Shown: positions 1 through 6,751 of the stretch, one piece after another | Layout: each line of letters starts with the position of its first letter | How positions within the stretch are numbered: position 1 is the stretch's first letter | Source of the DNA: an uncultured Novosphingobium sp. | GTDB lineage: Bacteria > Pseudomonadota > Alphaproteobacteria > Sphingomonadales > Sphingomonadaceae | Length of the DNA stretch: 14,684 nt | Reading direction: 5' to 3' | Assembly (NCBI GenBank): GCA_938005655.1 | Contig: CALLNA010000164.1 | Coordinates: 1-14,684, forward strand | Translations under genes and position numbers: made by a program | The notes under the pieces: generated by a model | Databases searched by the model: none | Told to the model about the DNA's origin: nothing | The model's input: the letters and a program-made list of their open reading frames with translations, nothing else

Positions 1-1396
1 GCGGGTTGAACACCGGGCCGCGCTGCGGCGCGCGGTTGCGGTCGTTGCGGGCATGGGCGTCGCGCGACTGGCCGTCCCGGCCCTGGCCGCCGCGGCTGAC
101 GTTGTTGTTGCGGCCCTGGCCGTCGCGCGCCTGACCGCCGCGTCCGCCCGGGCGACTGCCGCGGCCGCGCGCGTCGCGCTCCTCGCGGCGGGCGTCCTGG
201 GCGGCCTCGGCCGGCTTGCGCGAGGGCAGCGGCAGGCGGGCGGCCTCCTTCTGGAAGTCCTCGGGCAGGGCCTGGGGCATCAGCTTGACGCCGGTCAGCC
301 GCTCGATGTCGCGCAGGTAGGGCTTCTCGTCGGGGGCGACGAAGCTCACCGAGACGCCGTCCGCCCCGGCCCGCGCGGTGCGGCCGATGCGGTGGACGTA
401 CTGCTCGGGCACGTTGGGGATCTCGAAGTTGAACACGTGGCTCACGCCCGAGACGTCGATCCCGCGCGCGGCGATGTCGGTCGCCACCAGGATCGGCGTC
501 GCGCCCTGGCGGAAGGCGCTCAGCGCGGCGGTGCGCTGGGCCTGGCTCTTGTTGCCGTGGATCGCCGCGGCGTTGACCCCGGCGGTGTTGAGGTGGCGCA
601 CCACGCGGTCGGCGCCGTGCTTGGTCCGGGTGAAGACCAGGGCGCGGTCGACCTGCCCCTCGGCCAGCCCGGCCTTGAGCCGCAGGGTCAGCAGCGCCTG
701 CTTCTCCGCCTGGTTGATGTGGACGACGTACTGCTCGACGCGCTCGGCCGTGGTCGACTGCGGCGCGACCTCGACCCGCACCGGATCGTGGATGAACTGC
801 TTGCCCAGCTCGGCGATCGCCTTGGGCATGGTCGCCGAGAAGAACAGGCTCTGGCGGTTGTTGGGCAGCAGGTTGGCCACGCGCTTCAAGGGCACGATGA
901 AGCCGAGGTCCATCATCTGGTCGGCCTCGTCGAGCACGAAGATCTCGACGTTGCGCAGGGTCAGGGCGCGCTGGTCGATCAGGTCGAGCAGACGGCCCGG
1001 CGTCGCCACCAGCACGTCGCAGCCCGGCACCAGGGCGCGGGCCTGCTTGCCGACGGGAATGCCGCCGAACACGCACTGGACCGAGAGGTCGAGGTACTTG
1101 GCATAGCCGCGCATGTTCTCGGCGATCTGGGCGGCCAGCTCGCGCGTCGGCGAGAGCACCAGCATCCGGCACGAGGCGTTCTTGCGCGGCTTGGGATCGG
1201 CGGCGAGGCGGTGGAGCGAGGGCAGCGAGAAGGCCGCGGTCTTGCCGGTGCCGGTCTGCGCGATGCCGAGCAGGTCGCGGCCCTGGAGCAGGGCGGGAAT
1301 CGCCTGGCGCTGGATCGGCGTGGGGTCGGCATAGCCCTTGGCGCCGAGCGCGCGGAGGATGGGCTCGGCCAGGCCAAGGTCGGTGAAATAAGACAT
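1..1396 (-). CDS. rhlE: RhlE-type DEAD-box ATP-dependent RNA helicase (partial, C-terminus beyond window)
   Basis: ATP-dependent RNA helicase that would unwind short RNA duplexes in ribosome assembly or mRNA decay. The frame reads from ATG at 1396 to the window edge, 465 residues with no stop. All the core motifs are visible: a Q motif (GYADPTPIQ, about 21-29), Walker A AQTGTGKT (46-53), PTRELAAQ, TPGR, DEAD (156-159), SAT (187-189), an ATDIAARGIDV motif and HRIGRTARAG (335-344). The N-terminus (MSYFTDLGL) and motif spacing fit the RhlE subgroup. From about residue 390 the protein becomes a low-complexity tail rich in Arg, Gly, Asn, Asp and Gln, typical of an RNA-binding extension; its end is not in the window. 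The gene is divergent from the DUF1289 gene across 257 bp. Helicase identity is near certain; the RhlE subgroup is likely, and other paralogues in the same genome are possible. Confidence 0.96.
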   Translation of the reverse strand, partial: MSYFTDLGLAEPILRALGAKGYADPTPIQRQAIPALLQGRDLLGIAQTGTGKTAAFSLPSLHRLAADPKPRKNASCRMLVLSPTRELAAQIAENMRGYAKYLDLSVQCVFGGIPVGKQARALVPGCDVLVATPGRLLDLIDQRALTLRNVEIFVLDEADQMMDLGFIVPLKRVANLLPNNRQSLFFSATMPKAIAELGKQFIHDPVRVEVAPQSTTAERVEQYVVHINQAEKQALLTLRLKAGLAEGQVDRALVFTRTKHGADRVVRHLNTAGVNAAAIHGNKSQAQRTAALSAFRQGATPILVATDIAARGIDVSGVSHVFNFEIPNVPEQYVHRIGRTARAGADGVSVSFVAPDEKPYLRDIERLTGVKLMPQALPEDFQKEAARLPLPSRKPAEAAQDARREERDARGRGSRPGGRGGQARDGQGRNNNVSRGGQGRDGQSRDAHARNDRNRAPQRGPVFNP

Positions 1397-1653
1397 GGAA
1401 AAATCTTTCAGGATAGCGGCGCGCGCCGGACGGAAGCCGGGCGCGGGCAAGGGTTCGTTTCGATGCGACCCTGCGTGAAGAAGGAAGCTTCAGCGATGCG
1501 GCGGATCGTTCGTTCGGGCCGGCCGCTGCGCTGAAACGCGGGCCTCACGCTGCACCGAACTGCGGCGAGGGATTTGCCTCCGCGCGCCGATCTGCTGGCG
1601 GCCATCTAGTGTGCATTGCAACAAAAAGCAAGAAAATTACAAGGGTGGGTGCG

Positions 1654-1842
1654 ATGCGCTCCGTCGAATCCCCCTGCACCGGCGTCTGCCGGATCGATCC
1701 GGCTGACGGATTCTGCCTCGGCTGCCGGCGCACGCTGGACGAGATCGCCGACTGGCCGATGCTCGCCAAGGCGGGGAAACGGGCCGTGCCGGCGGCCCGG
1801 GCCGAGCGGCCCCCCCCCGCCCCGCCGGCTTCGCCTCAGTAG
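1654..1842 (+). CDS. DUF1289 family small cysteine protein
   Basis: A 62-aa protein of the DUF1289 family, whose function is not established. The hallmark is the early SPCTGVC...DPADGFCLGCRRTLDEIADW block with four cysteines (C8, C12, C21, C24), which could bind a metal; that is an inference. The tail (about 43-62) is rich in Pro and Ala and looks disordered. The ATG at 1654 is chosen because AAGGG lies 8 nt upstream at 1641-1645. A GTG at 1609 would add 15 residues but falls in an AT-rich stretch that looks more like promoter than coding sequence. The tail contains a run of nine C (1810-1818), where an indel would change the C-terminus. The 3' end overlaps the convergent PPOX gene by 7 bp. 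Confidence 0.85.
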   Translation: MRSVESPCTGVCRIDPADGFCLGCRRTLDEIADWPMLAKAGKRAVPAARAERPPPAPPASPQ

Positions 1843-2306
1843 AACCCGCCCAGCTTGGCATGGTCCCACGAGATCGTGCGGAACGGGGTGAAGCGCAGCA
1901 CCACCCGCTTGGCGACCGAGGCGCGGACCTGCGCATTGCGGTCCTCGTCCATCGAGCCGGCCAGGCTGTCGCTCGCCTTCATCAGGTTCATCAGCGCGCG
2001 CACCTCGGCCGGATCGTCGATGATCTCGACCTCGGCGAAGAGGATCACCGCCTTGAGCTGGCCGTAGTCCTCGCCGCTTTCGACCAGCAGGGTGGCCCGG
2101 CCGTCGCGCTCCAGGTTCCGGACCTTCTGGCTCTTGCGGAAGGTCGACATGATCACCCGGCCCGCATCGTCGAGGCCGTAGTTCATCGGCATCGGGTGCG
2201 GCATCCCGTCGGGGCCGATGGTGACGACGATGATCCGCCGCTGCGCGCCGAGATAGGCCCGCACCTCGTCGGGGGTCATCCGGATCAGGTCGCGGCGGGA
2301 CGGCAT
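1836..2306 (-). CDS. Pyridoxamine 5'-phosphate oxidase (PPOX) family flavin split-barrel protein
   Basis: A 156-aa protein of the FMN-binding split-barrel superfamily, whose members use FMN, F420 or haem. The true substrate cannot be read from sequence, and it is too short and divergent to call PdxH. Supporting segments are DEVRAYLGAQRRIIVVTIGPDG (about 13-34), the following PHPMPMNYGLDD strand pair, and the basic RKSQKVRNLERDGRATLLVE segment (57-76), which matches the cofactor-phosphate-binding region of this fold. It is the last gene of a minus-strand run, with only 4 bp separating it from the thioredoxin-like stop codon. A second ATG (codon 10, at 2279) is an equally plausible start by homology; neither has a strong Shine-Dalgarno sequence, so translational coupling is likely. 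Its 3' end overlaps the opposing DUF1289 gene. Confidence 0.9.
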   Translation of the reverse strand: MPSRRDLIRMTPDEVRAYLGAQRRIIVVTIGPDGMPHPMPMNYGLDDAGRVIMSTFRKSQKVRNLERDGRATLLVESGEDYGQLKAVILFAEVEIIDDPAEVRALMNLMKASDSLAGSMDEDRNAQVRASVAKRVVLRFTPFRTISWDHAKLGGFY

Positions 2307-2310
2307 CGGG

Positions 2311-2835
2311 CTACAGCCATTGCGCCAGCCAGTCGGCCAGCGCCTGCGGGGTCATATTTCGCGCGTCCGCCAGCGCGAAGGTGCGGCCGGGGTTGAGCAG
2401 CCGGTCGCTGCGCGGGTCGACGACCAGCACGGCCGGCACGCCGGTCAGCCGCTCGATTCCATAGCGCCGGGCGATCTGCGTGTTCCTGTCGAGCCGGCCG
2501 ACGTCGACATAGACCGTCACGTAGTGCCGCCGGAGGAAGGCGGCGACCTCGGGCAGGGCCATCACCCCGGCGAGGACGCGGCAATCCGGGCACCAGTTGC
2601 CGCCGAGGTCGATCAGCAGCCGCTTGCCCTCGGCCCGGGCGCGGGCCCTGGCCTGCGCCACCTGGCGCGCGGCGTCGGCGCGCTCGTCGTAAGGCAGCGG
2701 CAGCGGCTGGGGCAGGCCGTTGAGGCCGGCGACGCCGACGCGCGGCGCGGGAACGGCGGCGCCGGCGTACGGCACGGTAGTCAGCGCCGCGACGGCCGCG
2801 AGCGCGGACAGCAAGGCGCGCAGGTCCAGCCTCAT
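2311..2835 (-). CDS. Exported thioredoxin-fold protein with CPDC active site
   Basis: A 174-aa thioredoxin-family protein. The N-terminus has a short charged stretch followed by a hydrophobic run (about 6-20) and an AGA-A-type signal peptidase site near residue 27, so it is probably periplasmic. The redox site is NWCPDC (C82 and C85), and the cis-proline motif is TGVPA (P134). The region LLIDLGGNWCPDC and the YGIERLTGVPAVLVVD strand support a complete thioredoxin fold of the thioredoxin_7/DsbD-gamma-like kind. The ATG at 2835 overlaps the mmcB stop codon (ATGA), which fixes the start and implies translational coupling. The same frame stays open further upstream, but that part lies over mmcB in another frame and is not coding. 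The partner protein is unknown; a role in disulfide reduction or oxidative protection is an inference. Confidence 0.92.
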   Translation of the reverse strand: MRLDLRALLSALAAVAALTTVPYAGAAVPAPRVGVAGLNGLPQPLPLPYDERADAARQVAQARARARAEGKRLLIDLGGNWCPDCRVLAGVMALPEVAAFLRRHYVTVYVDVGRLDRNTQIARRYGIERLTGVPAVLVVDPRSDRLLNPGRTFALADARNMTPQALADWLAQWL

Positions 2836-3353
2836 CCCTCGACGCCCCACTGCACGGTATGCGGATCGGCGCCGGTCACCAGCCGCCGCAGCGAGGCGCG
2901 GGCGAGCCGCTCGGTCTCCGCCTTGCGGCGCGCGGGCGCGAGCGGCAGGGCGGGCGCGGGACGGACGATCTCGGCGTCGTAGCCGTCGGCGACGATCACC
3001 CCGCAGGCGTGGGGCATGAAGGCCTCGGTCTCCAGGCAGGCGCGGTCGAGATCGGGCGAGAGGCCCCAGTAGAAGCGGTCGCAATGGTCGAGGTAGTCGG
3101 GCCACTTGGCGTCGCCGAGCAGGTCGGCGCGGGCGACCTTGATCTCGACGATCACGATCCGGCCCTTGGCGTCGATCCCCATCAGGTCTGCCCGCCTGCC
3201 CGAGCGCAGCGGCATCTCGCCGAGGCACCAGATGTCGTTGCGCGCGAACAGCCGGCAGATCCCCCGCGCCACGGCCCGCGCGGCGCGCTCGCCCGGATCG
3301 GGGCTTTCGCCCGAAGACTCGAGGGGGCGGAGAATCGCAAGCGGCCGGTTCAT
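2832..3353 (-). CDS. mmcB: MmcB family DNA repair protein (DUF1052, PD-(D/E)XK-like)
   Basis: A 173-aa protein matching the MmcB/DUF1052 family; Caulobacter mmcB is known as an SOS-regulated gene needed for mitomycin C resistance. Nuclease-like features are GEMPLRSGRRADLMGID (including the Asp of RADL) followed by IVIVEIKVARADL, giving the D...E-x-K arrangement of PD-(D/E)XK enzymes. WPDYLDHCDRFYWGL follows, as in the family. An upstream in-frame ATG at 3377 would add eight residues (MICSYAGG), but it lies inside a GTTC-N7-GTTC LexA-type box. A promoter with correct spacing places transcription start at or next to the ATG at 3353, so I prefer 3353 and a leaderless transcript. The TGA overlaps the thioredoxin ATG. 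Family assignment is firm; nuclease activity is an inference. Confidence 0.9.
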   Translation of the reverse strand: MNRPLAILRPLESSGESPDPGERAARAVARGICRLFARNDIWCLGEMPLRSGRRADLMGIDAKGRIVIVEIKVARADLLGDAKWPDYLDHCDRFYWGLSPDLDRACLETEAFMPHACGVIVADGYDAEIVRPAPALPLAPARRKAETERLARASLRRLVTGADPHTVQWGVEG

Positions 3354-3388
3354 CCCGCCAGCATAGGAACAGATCATGAACTCCGCAA
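3354..3388 (-). promoter_or_regulatory. Candidate SOS promoter of mmcB
   Basis: On the minus strand, TTGCGG (3388-3383) and TATGCT (3365-3360) are separated by exactly 17 bp, a good sigma-70-like arrangement. The LexA-type box occupies the spacer. Six bases (GGCGGG) separate the -10 hexamer from the ATG at 3353, so transcription would begin at about the first base of the start codon, giving a leaderless mRNA. Spacing and motifs are read directly from the sequence; promoter activity is an inference. Confidence 0.6.
3367..3381 (-). promoter_or_regulatory. LexA binding site (GTTC-N7-GTTC)
   Basis: The minus strand reads GTTC ATGATCT GTTC, a perfect match to the direct-repeat SOS box known for alphaproteobacterial LexA. 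It lies between the -35 and -10 elements of the mmcB promoter, where a repressor would block polymerase. An SOS-regulated mmcB is already known in Caulobacter, which raises the prior for this site. Confidence 0.72.
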
Positions 3389-3426
3389 GCCGCGAAAGCG
3401 GTGGAGGACCGGGGGAGGGGGAGCGA

Positions 3427-3807
3427 TCAGGCGACCGGCGGCGGGAGCAGCGCCAGCAGCGCGCCGCGCGCCGCCGCGAATTCCTCCCACAGGGCCTCGG
3501 CAGCCACGGCCGGATCGGCGCCGCGGCCGTGGATCGCCAGCAGCGCGGCGAGGCCCGGCTCCATCACTGCGGCAAGGTCGTCGACCCCCTGCGCGGCGAG
3601 GGCCAGCCGCCAGCCCCCGGCGGCGGCCATGGCCTGCGGAAAGTCGCGGACCTCGGCGCGAATCGACTCGCCCGTCCGCCCGGCGAGCGCGGCGACGACT
3701 CCGGCGGCCTGGAGCAGCGCCGCCCATTTCCCGCCGAAATCCGCCGCCGGAGCCGGGGCGAGCCCCGGCGCGCCGGGATTGAGCGGAGGAGGCGAGGCGG
3801 CGGTCAT
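3427..3807 (-). CDS. Hypothetical protein, Ala-rich, upstream of mmcB
   Basis: A 126-aa protein that I do not recognise. It starts with a Pro/Ala-rich segment (about 1-22), followed by a mostly helical, Ala- and Leu-rich body with conserved-looking pieces: GGKWAALLQAAGVVAALAG (about 25-43), AVMEPGLAALLAIHGRGADP and EALWEEFAAARGALLALLPP near the end. There is no signal peptide, no clear membrane span and no cysteine. ATG at 3807 follows GGAAGGG directly, a usable though close Shine-Dalgarno. It precedes mmcB on the same strand by about 50-70 bp, and the mmcB promoter lies in that gap, so the two may be separate transcription units. It may be a real gene because it fills the space between tRNA-Arg and mmcB in the same orientation as its neighbours; function unknown. 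Confidence 0.62.
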   Translation of the reverse strand: MTAASPPPLNPGAPGLAPAPAADFGGKWAALLQAAGVVAALAGRTGESIRAEVRDFPQAMAAAGGWRLALAAQGVDDLAAVMEPGLAALLAIHGRGADPAVAAEALWEEFAAARGALLALLPPPVA

Positions 3808-3910
3808 CCCTTCCGCATAGTCACGCCTCGGTTGCCAATTCGCTAAGCTTTCCGGTTCCGCGACATACCGCTGGCCAGCCCCGCGAAGCTCTGCTAACCG
3901 CCCCGCCGAC

Positions 3911-3987
<77 letters not shown>

Positions 3988-4037
3988 GCTCTCCCCGCCA
4001 TCATGCGAAGCGATCGTCCCGGCGGCGGCGCGGGCGG

Positions 4038-4433
4038 TCACGCCTTGCGCCGCAGGCGGCTGGGCCAGCCCACGCGGACGAGGAGGCCGTCCGGGCCGGC
4101 GAGCGCGAATTCGTACATGCCCCAGGGCTTGTCGGCGGGCGTCTTGCCGGGCTCGATGATCGCCTCGCGCGCCAGGGCGGCGAGCTCGTCGACGCGCGGG
4201 GTGGAGAGGTAGATGCCGAAGGGGTTGCGGCCCGGCACGACCCAGCCCGGGACCGCGGCCTGGAGGTGGACCTCGGCGCCCTGGCCGTCGGACAGGATGC
4301 GATAGTCCGCGAAGGTTTCCGGGTCTTCGGGGCGGGGCCGGGCGAAGCCCAGCTTGCCCCACCACCGCTCGGCGGCGTCGAGGTCGTTGCAGGGAACGAT
4401 CGCGATCGCGCTGTTGGTGGTCCGTTCGGTCAT
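4038..4433 (-). CDS. VOC (glyoxalase/bleomycin-resistance fold) superfamily protein
   Basis: A 131-aa single-module VOC protein with two beta-alpha-beta-beta-beta halves. Key segments are AIVPCNDLDAAERWWGKLGF (about 11-30), typical of the first helix in this family, then GAEVHLQ (H56 a possible metal ligand), and WGMYEFALAGPDGLLVRVG (104-122), with E108 at the usual C-terminal metal-ligand position. Members include glyoxalases, dioxygenases and bleomycin-binding proteins; the short length and the N-terminus resemble the bleomycin-resistance-like group, but the substrate cannot be told. The ATG at 4433 lies 7 bp downstream of the M20 amidohydrolase stop codon, so the two genes are probably co-transcribed. 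The frame is open beyond 4433, but that part overlaps the M20 gene and is not coding. Confidence 0.9.
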   Translation of the reverse strand: MTERTTNSAIAIVPCNDLDAAERWWGKLGFARPRPEDPETFADYRILSDGQGAEVHLQAAVPGWVVPGRNPFGIYLSTPRVDELAALAREAIIEPGKTPADKPWGMYEFALAGPDGLLVRVGWPSRLRRKA

Positions 4434-4440
4434 GGCGCGC

Positions 4441-5661
4441 CTAGCCTGCGCCGAAGCCTTCGGCGAGGAACCGTTCGGCCAGCCCGGCGAGGAAGGCCGC
4501 GCCGCGGGGCATGACGCTCTCATCGACCATCATCCGCGGCGAGTGGATGCCGCAGCAGGAGCCCCAATCGTCGCCCTCGTGCGCGACGCCGAGGAAGAAC
4601 ATCGCGCCGGGCACCTGTTCGAGGACATAGGCGAAGTCCTCCGCGCCCATGATCGGGGCGGGCAGGCGGTGGAAGCCCTGTTCGCTGAACAGCGCTTGCG
4701 TCACCGCTTCGCCGAAGTCGACCGCGCGGGCATCGCAGACCGTGACCGGGAAGCCTTCCGTCACCGTGACCTCGGCCGAGAGGCCATGGGCCAGGGCGAT
4801 GCCCGTCGCGAGCTGCACGACCGCCTCGCGCAGGTGGGCGCGGTGCTCGGGCGAGAGCGAGCGCATCGTGCCCTTGAGCCGCGCCCGGTCGGCAATCACG
4901 TTGTGCGCCGTGCCCGCGTCGAGGCAGGTGATCGTCACGACCACGGCGTCGGCGGCGTTGAACCGCCGCGTGACCATCGCCTGGAGGGCGAGGACGATCT
5001 CGCAGGCCACCGGCACCGGGTCGCGCGTCTGGTAAGGCATCGAGGCGTGGCCGCCGCGCCCCTCGACCACGATGTCGATCTGGTCGGCGGCGGCCATCAG
5101 CGGGCCGGCGCGCCCGGCGACCAGCCCGTGCGGCGCATTGGGCATGACGTGGAGCGCGAAGGCGGCGTCGGGCAGCGGCCCGTGCTTGCCGCCGCCGAGG
5201 AGCCCGTCGTCGAGCATCAGGCGGGCGCCGTGGTAGCCCTCCTCGCCCGGCTGGAACATCAGCAGGACCTCGCCCGCGAGCTGGTCGCGCCGGGCGCAGA
5301 GCAGTTCGGCCGCGCCGGCGAGCATCGCCGTGTGCGCGTCGTGGCCGCAGGCGTGCATCCGGCCGGGAATGGTCGAGGCGAAGGGCAGGCCGGTCTCCTC
5401 GGGCATCGGCAGGGCGTCCATGTCGCCGCGCAGCAGGACGCGGCGGCCCGCGCCGGCCTCGCCCCTGAGCACGGCGACGAGGCCCGTGGTCGAGGGCCCC
5501 TCGCGCCATTCGAGCGGCAGGTGGGCCAGGGCGGCGCGGACCTTGTCGCGGGTCATGGGGGTGTGCAGGCCGATCTCGGGCTCGGCATGGATCGCGCGGC
5601 GCAGGGCGACGATGCGCTCGGCAAGGCCGTTCGCCTCGCGCAGCAGGGTTTCGGGCAGCAT
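4441..5661 (-). CDS. M20 family (M20D) metallo-amidohydrolase / aminoacylase-type hydrolase
   Basis: A 406-aa hydrolase of the M20D group (N-acyl-amino-acid amidohydrolases such as hippurate hydrolase and IAA-amino acid hydrolases). It would use a metal centre to cleave an amide bond. Visible elements are LRRAIHAEPEIG near the N-terminus, LLRGDMDALPMPEETGLPF, the metal-binding ACGHDAH (C105, H107), FQPGEEG with the catalytic Glu pair (E140, E141), ALHVMP (H171), the lid/dimerisation segment GRGGHASMP, TAHNVIADRA, and the C-terminal metal-site region GIHSPRMMVDE (H373). I chose ATG at 5661 by homology and because GGGAGG lies upstream, although at 15 nt; ATG at 5691 would add ten residues and has a poorly spaced AGGA. 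No signal peptide, so cytoplasmic. The VOC gene follows by 7 bp. The substrate is unknown. Confidence 0.94.
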   Translation of the reverse strand: MLPETLLREANGLAERIVALRRAIHAEPEIGLHTPMTRDKVRAALAHLPLEWREGPSTTGLVAVLRGEAGAGRRVLLRGDMDALPMPEETGLPFASTIPGRMHACGHDAHTAMLAGAAELLCARRDQLAGEVLLMFQPGEEGYHGARLMLDDGLLGGGKHGPLPDAAFALHVMPNAPHGLVAGRAGPLMAAADQIDIVVEGRGGHASMPYQTRDPVPVACEIVLALQAMVTRRFNAADAVVVTITCLDAGTAHNVIADRARLKGTMRSLSPEHRAHLREAVVQLATGIALAHGLSAEVTVTEGFPVTVCDARAVDFGEAVTQALFSEQGFHRLPAPIMGAEDFAYVLEQVPGAMFFLGVAHEGDDWGSCCGIHSPRMMVDESVMPRGAAFLAGLAERFLAEGFGAG

Positions 5662-5699
5662 GGGAAGGATGATAGTCCTCCCGCGGCGCATTCCTAGAG

Positions 5700-5744
5700 T
5701 GATTTCGAGGCAGGTGGAATCACCTGCCGACTCGGAAAATCACG
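5700..5744. repeat. Imperfect palindrome / cruciform-capable hairpin
   Basis: GGCAGGTG (5709-5716) and CACCTGCC (5721-5728) form a perfect 8-bp stem with a GAAT loop. The flanks GTGATTTCGA and TCGGAAAATCAC extend the pairing outward with a small bulge. It lies between the M20 gene and the CDP-alcohol transferase stop, 15 bp from the second hairpin at 5763-5799. It could be an operator, an mRNA-end structure or a relic of a repeat. Confidence 0.6.
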
Positions 5745-5762
5745 GTAAACAAGGGAAATTCC

Positions 5763-5799
5763 AGGCTCGTTCCGGTTCAATCGGAACCGGAACGAGCCT
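5763..5799 (-). terminator. Strong hairpin at the 3' end of the CDP-alcohol transferase gene
   Basis: A perfect 16-bp inverted repeat (5763-5778 with 5784-5799) around a 5-nt loop. It includes part of the TAG stop codon of the minus-strand CDP-alcohol transferase gene. On the minus strand it is followed by GGAATTTCCC, which is not a proper U-tract. It could terminate transcription weakly or act as a 3'-end stabiliser; the hairpin itself is certain and its role is an inference. Confidence 0.5.
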
Positions 5800-6751
5800 A
5801 GGCCGAAATCTCCAGGGCCATCCGCTTCGCCGCGCGGTTGTGCAGGACGACCGACAGCGCCAGCAGCAGGTTCAGGAACACCGCCTGGTAGAGGAAGTAA
5901 TAGAGCGGCGTCCCGGCGATCATCGACAGGCCGAGCACGATCGCGCGCGGGTTGGGGCCGAGCACCTTGAGCAGCGGCAGCAGCGGCGCCTCCCCGGCCC
6001 TGGCGATCCGGCGGATGCGCTCCTGCGCGGCGGGATCGTCTTTGGCCGCCTCGACCGCCTCGTCGATGCGGTGGGCATGGGGGGTCATCCCGGCGGCGAG
6101 CGCGAGGTAGAACGAGACCACGCCGCCGAACAGGCTCTTGCGGGTGGCCGCGTCCTTGTCGCCGTGGCTGTGGCGGATCCACGGGGTGCCGTAGACCCAC
6201 CACTGGTACTGCCGGCGCTGGACCTCGACGTGGTTGGCCTGGACGAAATGGCTGAGCCCGGCGGCCCACATCAGCCACCAGGCGATGGAGCCGTCCTGGC
6301 GCCACAGCAGCCAGCCGAGGATGAAGTAGAGGATGACGTGGCTGGTATAGTCGCAGACCCCGTCGATCATCTCGCCGAAGGGACTCGACCGGCCGGTCAT
6401 CCGGGCGAGGTCGCCGTCGGCCCCGTCGACCACGTGCCAGGTCATGTGCAGGACCATGCCGAGCAGGGCCGAGACCGGCCACCACGGCTGGGCATAGGCG
6501 ATTCCCGCCGCGACGACGAAACAGCCGCCGATCACCGAGACCGCGTTGGGCGTGATCGGGGTGCGCGCCAGCAGCCGGGCGAGCTGCCAGGCGAGCGGGT
6601 GGTAGAGATAGTGGTTGAGCCCGTCCTGGAGCTCGCGCTTGCGCTGCGGCCGCTGCATGGCCCGATCCGCGCTTTTCGCTCCGCTGCCCGCTGCGGGTTC
6701 GGCGGCCGCCATGCCCTCGTCGATTGCGCTCAAGACCCGTCCGTTCCGCAT
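5798..6751 (-). CDS. CDP-alcohol phosphatidyltransferase family membrane protein (candidate inositol-phosphate transferase)
   Basis: A 317-aa integral membrane enzyme that would move a phosphoalcohol group from a CDP-linked donor to an alcohol acceptor. The family signature D-x2-D-G-x2-A-R-x8-G-x3-D-x3-D is complete: D109, D112, G113, A116, R117, G126, D130 and D134. Hydrophobic spans lie near 72-90, 95-107, 136-150, 156-170, 209-221, 268-281 and 285-303. It is longer than the usual roughly 200-aa enzyme because of a polar cytosolic insert (about 175-265) with W/Y-rich and helical segments. ATG at 6751 is preferred since AAGG lies 7 nt upstream; a GTG at 6811 and later ATGs (6712, 6658) are alternatives. 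It is divergent from inositol-3-phosphate synthase, so inositol phosphate or CDP-inositol is the best substrate guess; phosphatidylglycerol-type chemistry is not excluded. Confidence 0.9.
   Translation of the reverse strand: MRNGRVLSAIDEGMAAAEPAAGSGAKSADRAMQRPQRKRELQDGLNHYLYHPLAWQLARLLARTPITPNAVSVIGGCFVVAAGIAYAQPWWPVSALLGMVLHMTWHVVDGADGDLARMTGRSSPFGEMIDGVCDYTSHVILYFILGWLLWRQDGSIAWWLMWAAGLSHFVQANHVEVQRRQYQWWVYGTPWIRHSHGDKDAATRKSLFGGVVSFYLALAAGMTPHAHRIDEAVEAAKDDPAAQERIRRIARAGEAPLLPLLKVLGPNPRAIVLGLSMIAGTPLYYFLYQAVFLNLLLALSVVLHNRAAKRMALEISA

Noticed and set aside
53..1534. A 493-codon open frame on the plus strand opposite the helicase
   Set aside because: The minus strand encodes every DEAD-box motif in order; the plus frame has no family features.
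1609..1653. GTG start 15 codons upstream for the DUF1289 protein
   Set aside because: The segment is AT-rich and promoter-like, and the ATG at 1654 has a well-placed AAGGG.
3354..3377. Upstream ATG at 3377 for mmcB
   Set aside because: It overlaps the LexA-type box and lies upstream of the predicted -10 element, so it would not be in the mRNA made from that promoter; kept as an alternative if transcription starts further upstream.
3988..4037. Prophage or island attachment site at the tRNA-Arg 3' end
   Set aside because: No integrase gene lies nearby, and I noticed no second copy of the tRNA 3' end in the window.
4354..5697. A 447-codon plus-strand frame opposite the M20 gene
   Set aside because: The minus strand carries the complete M20 metal-binding motif set; the plus frame is compositional noise.
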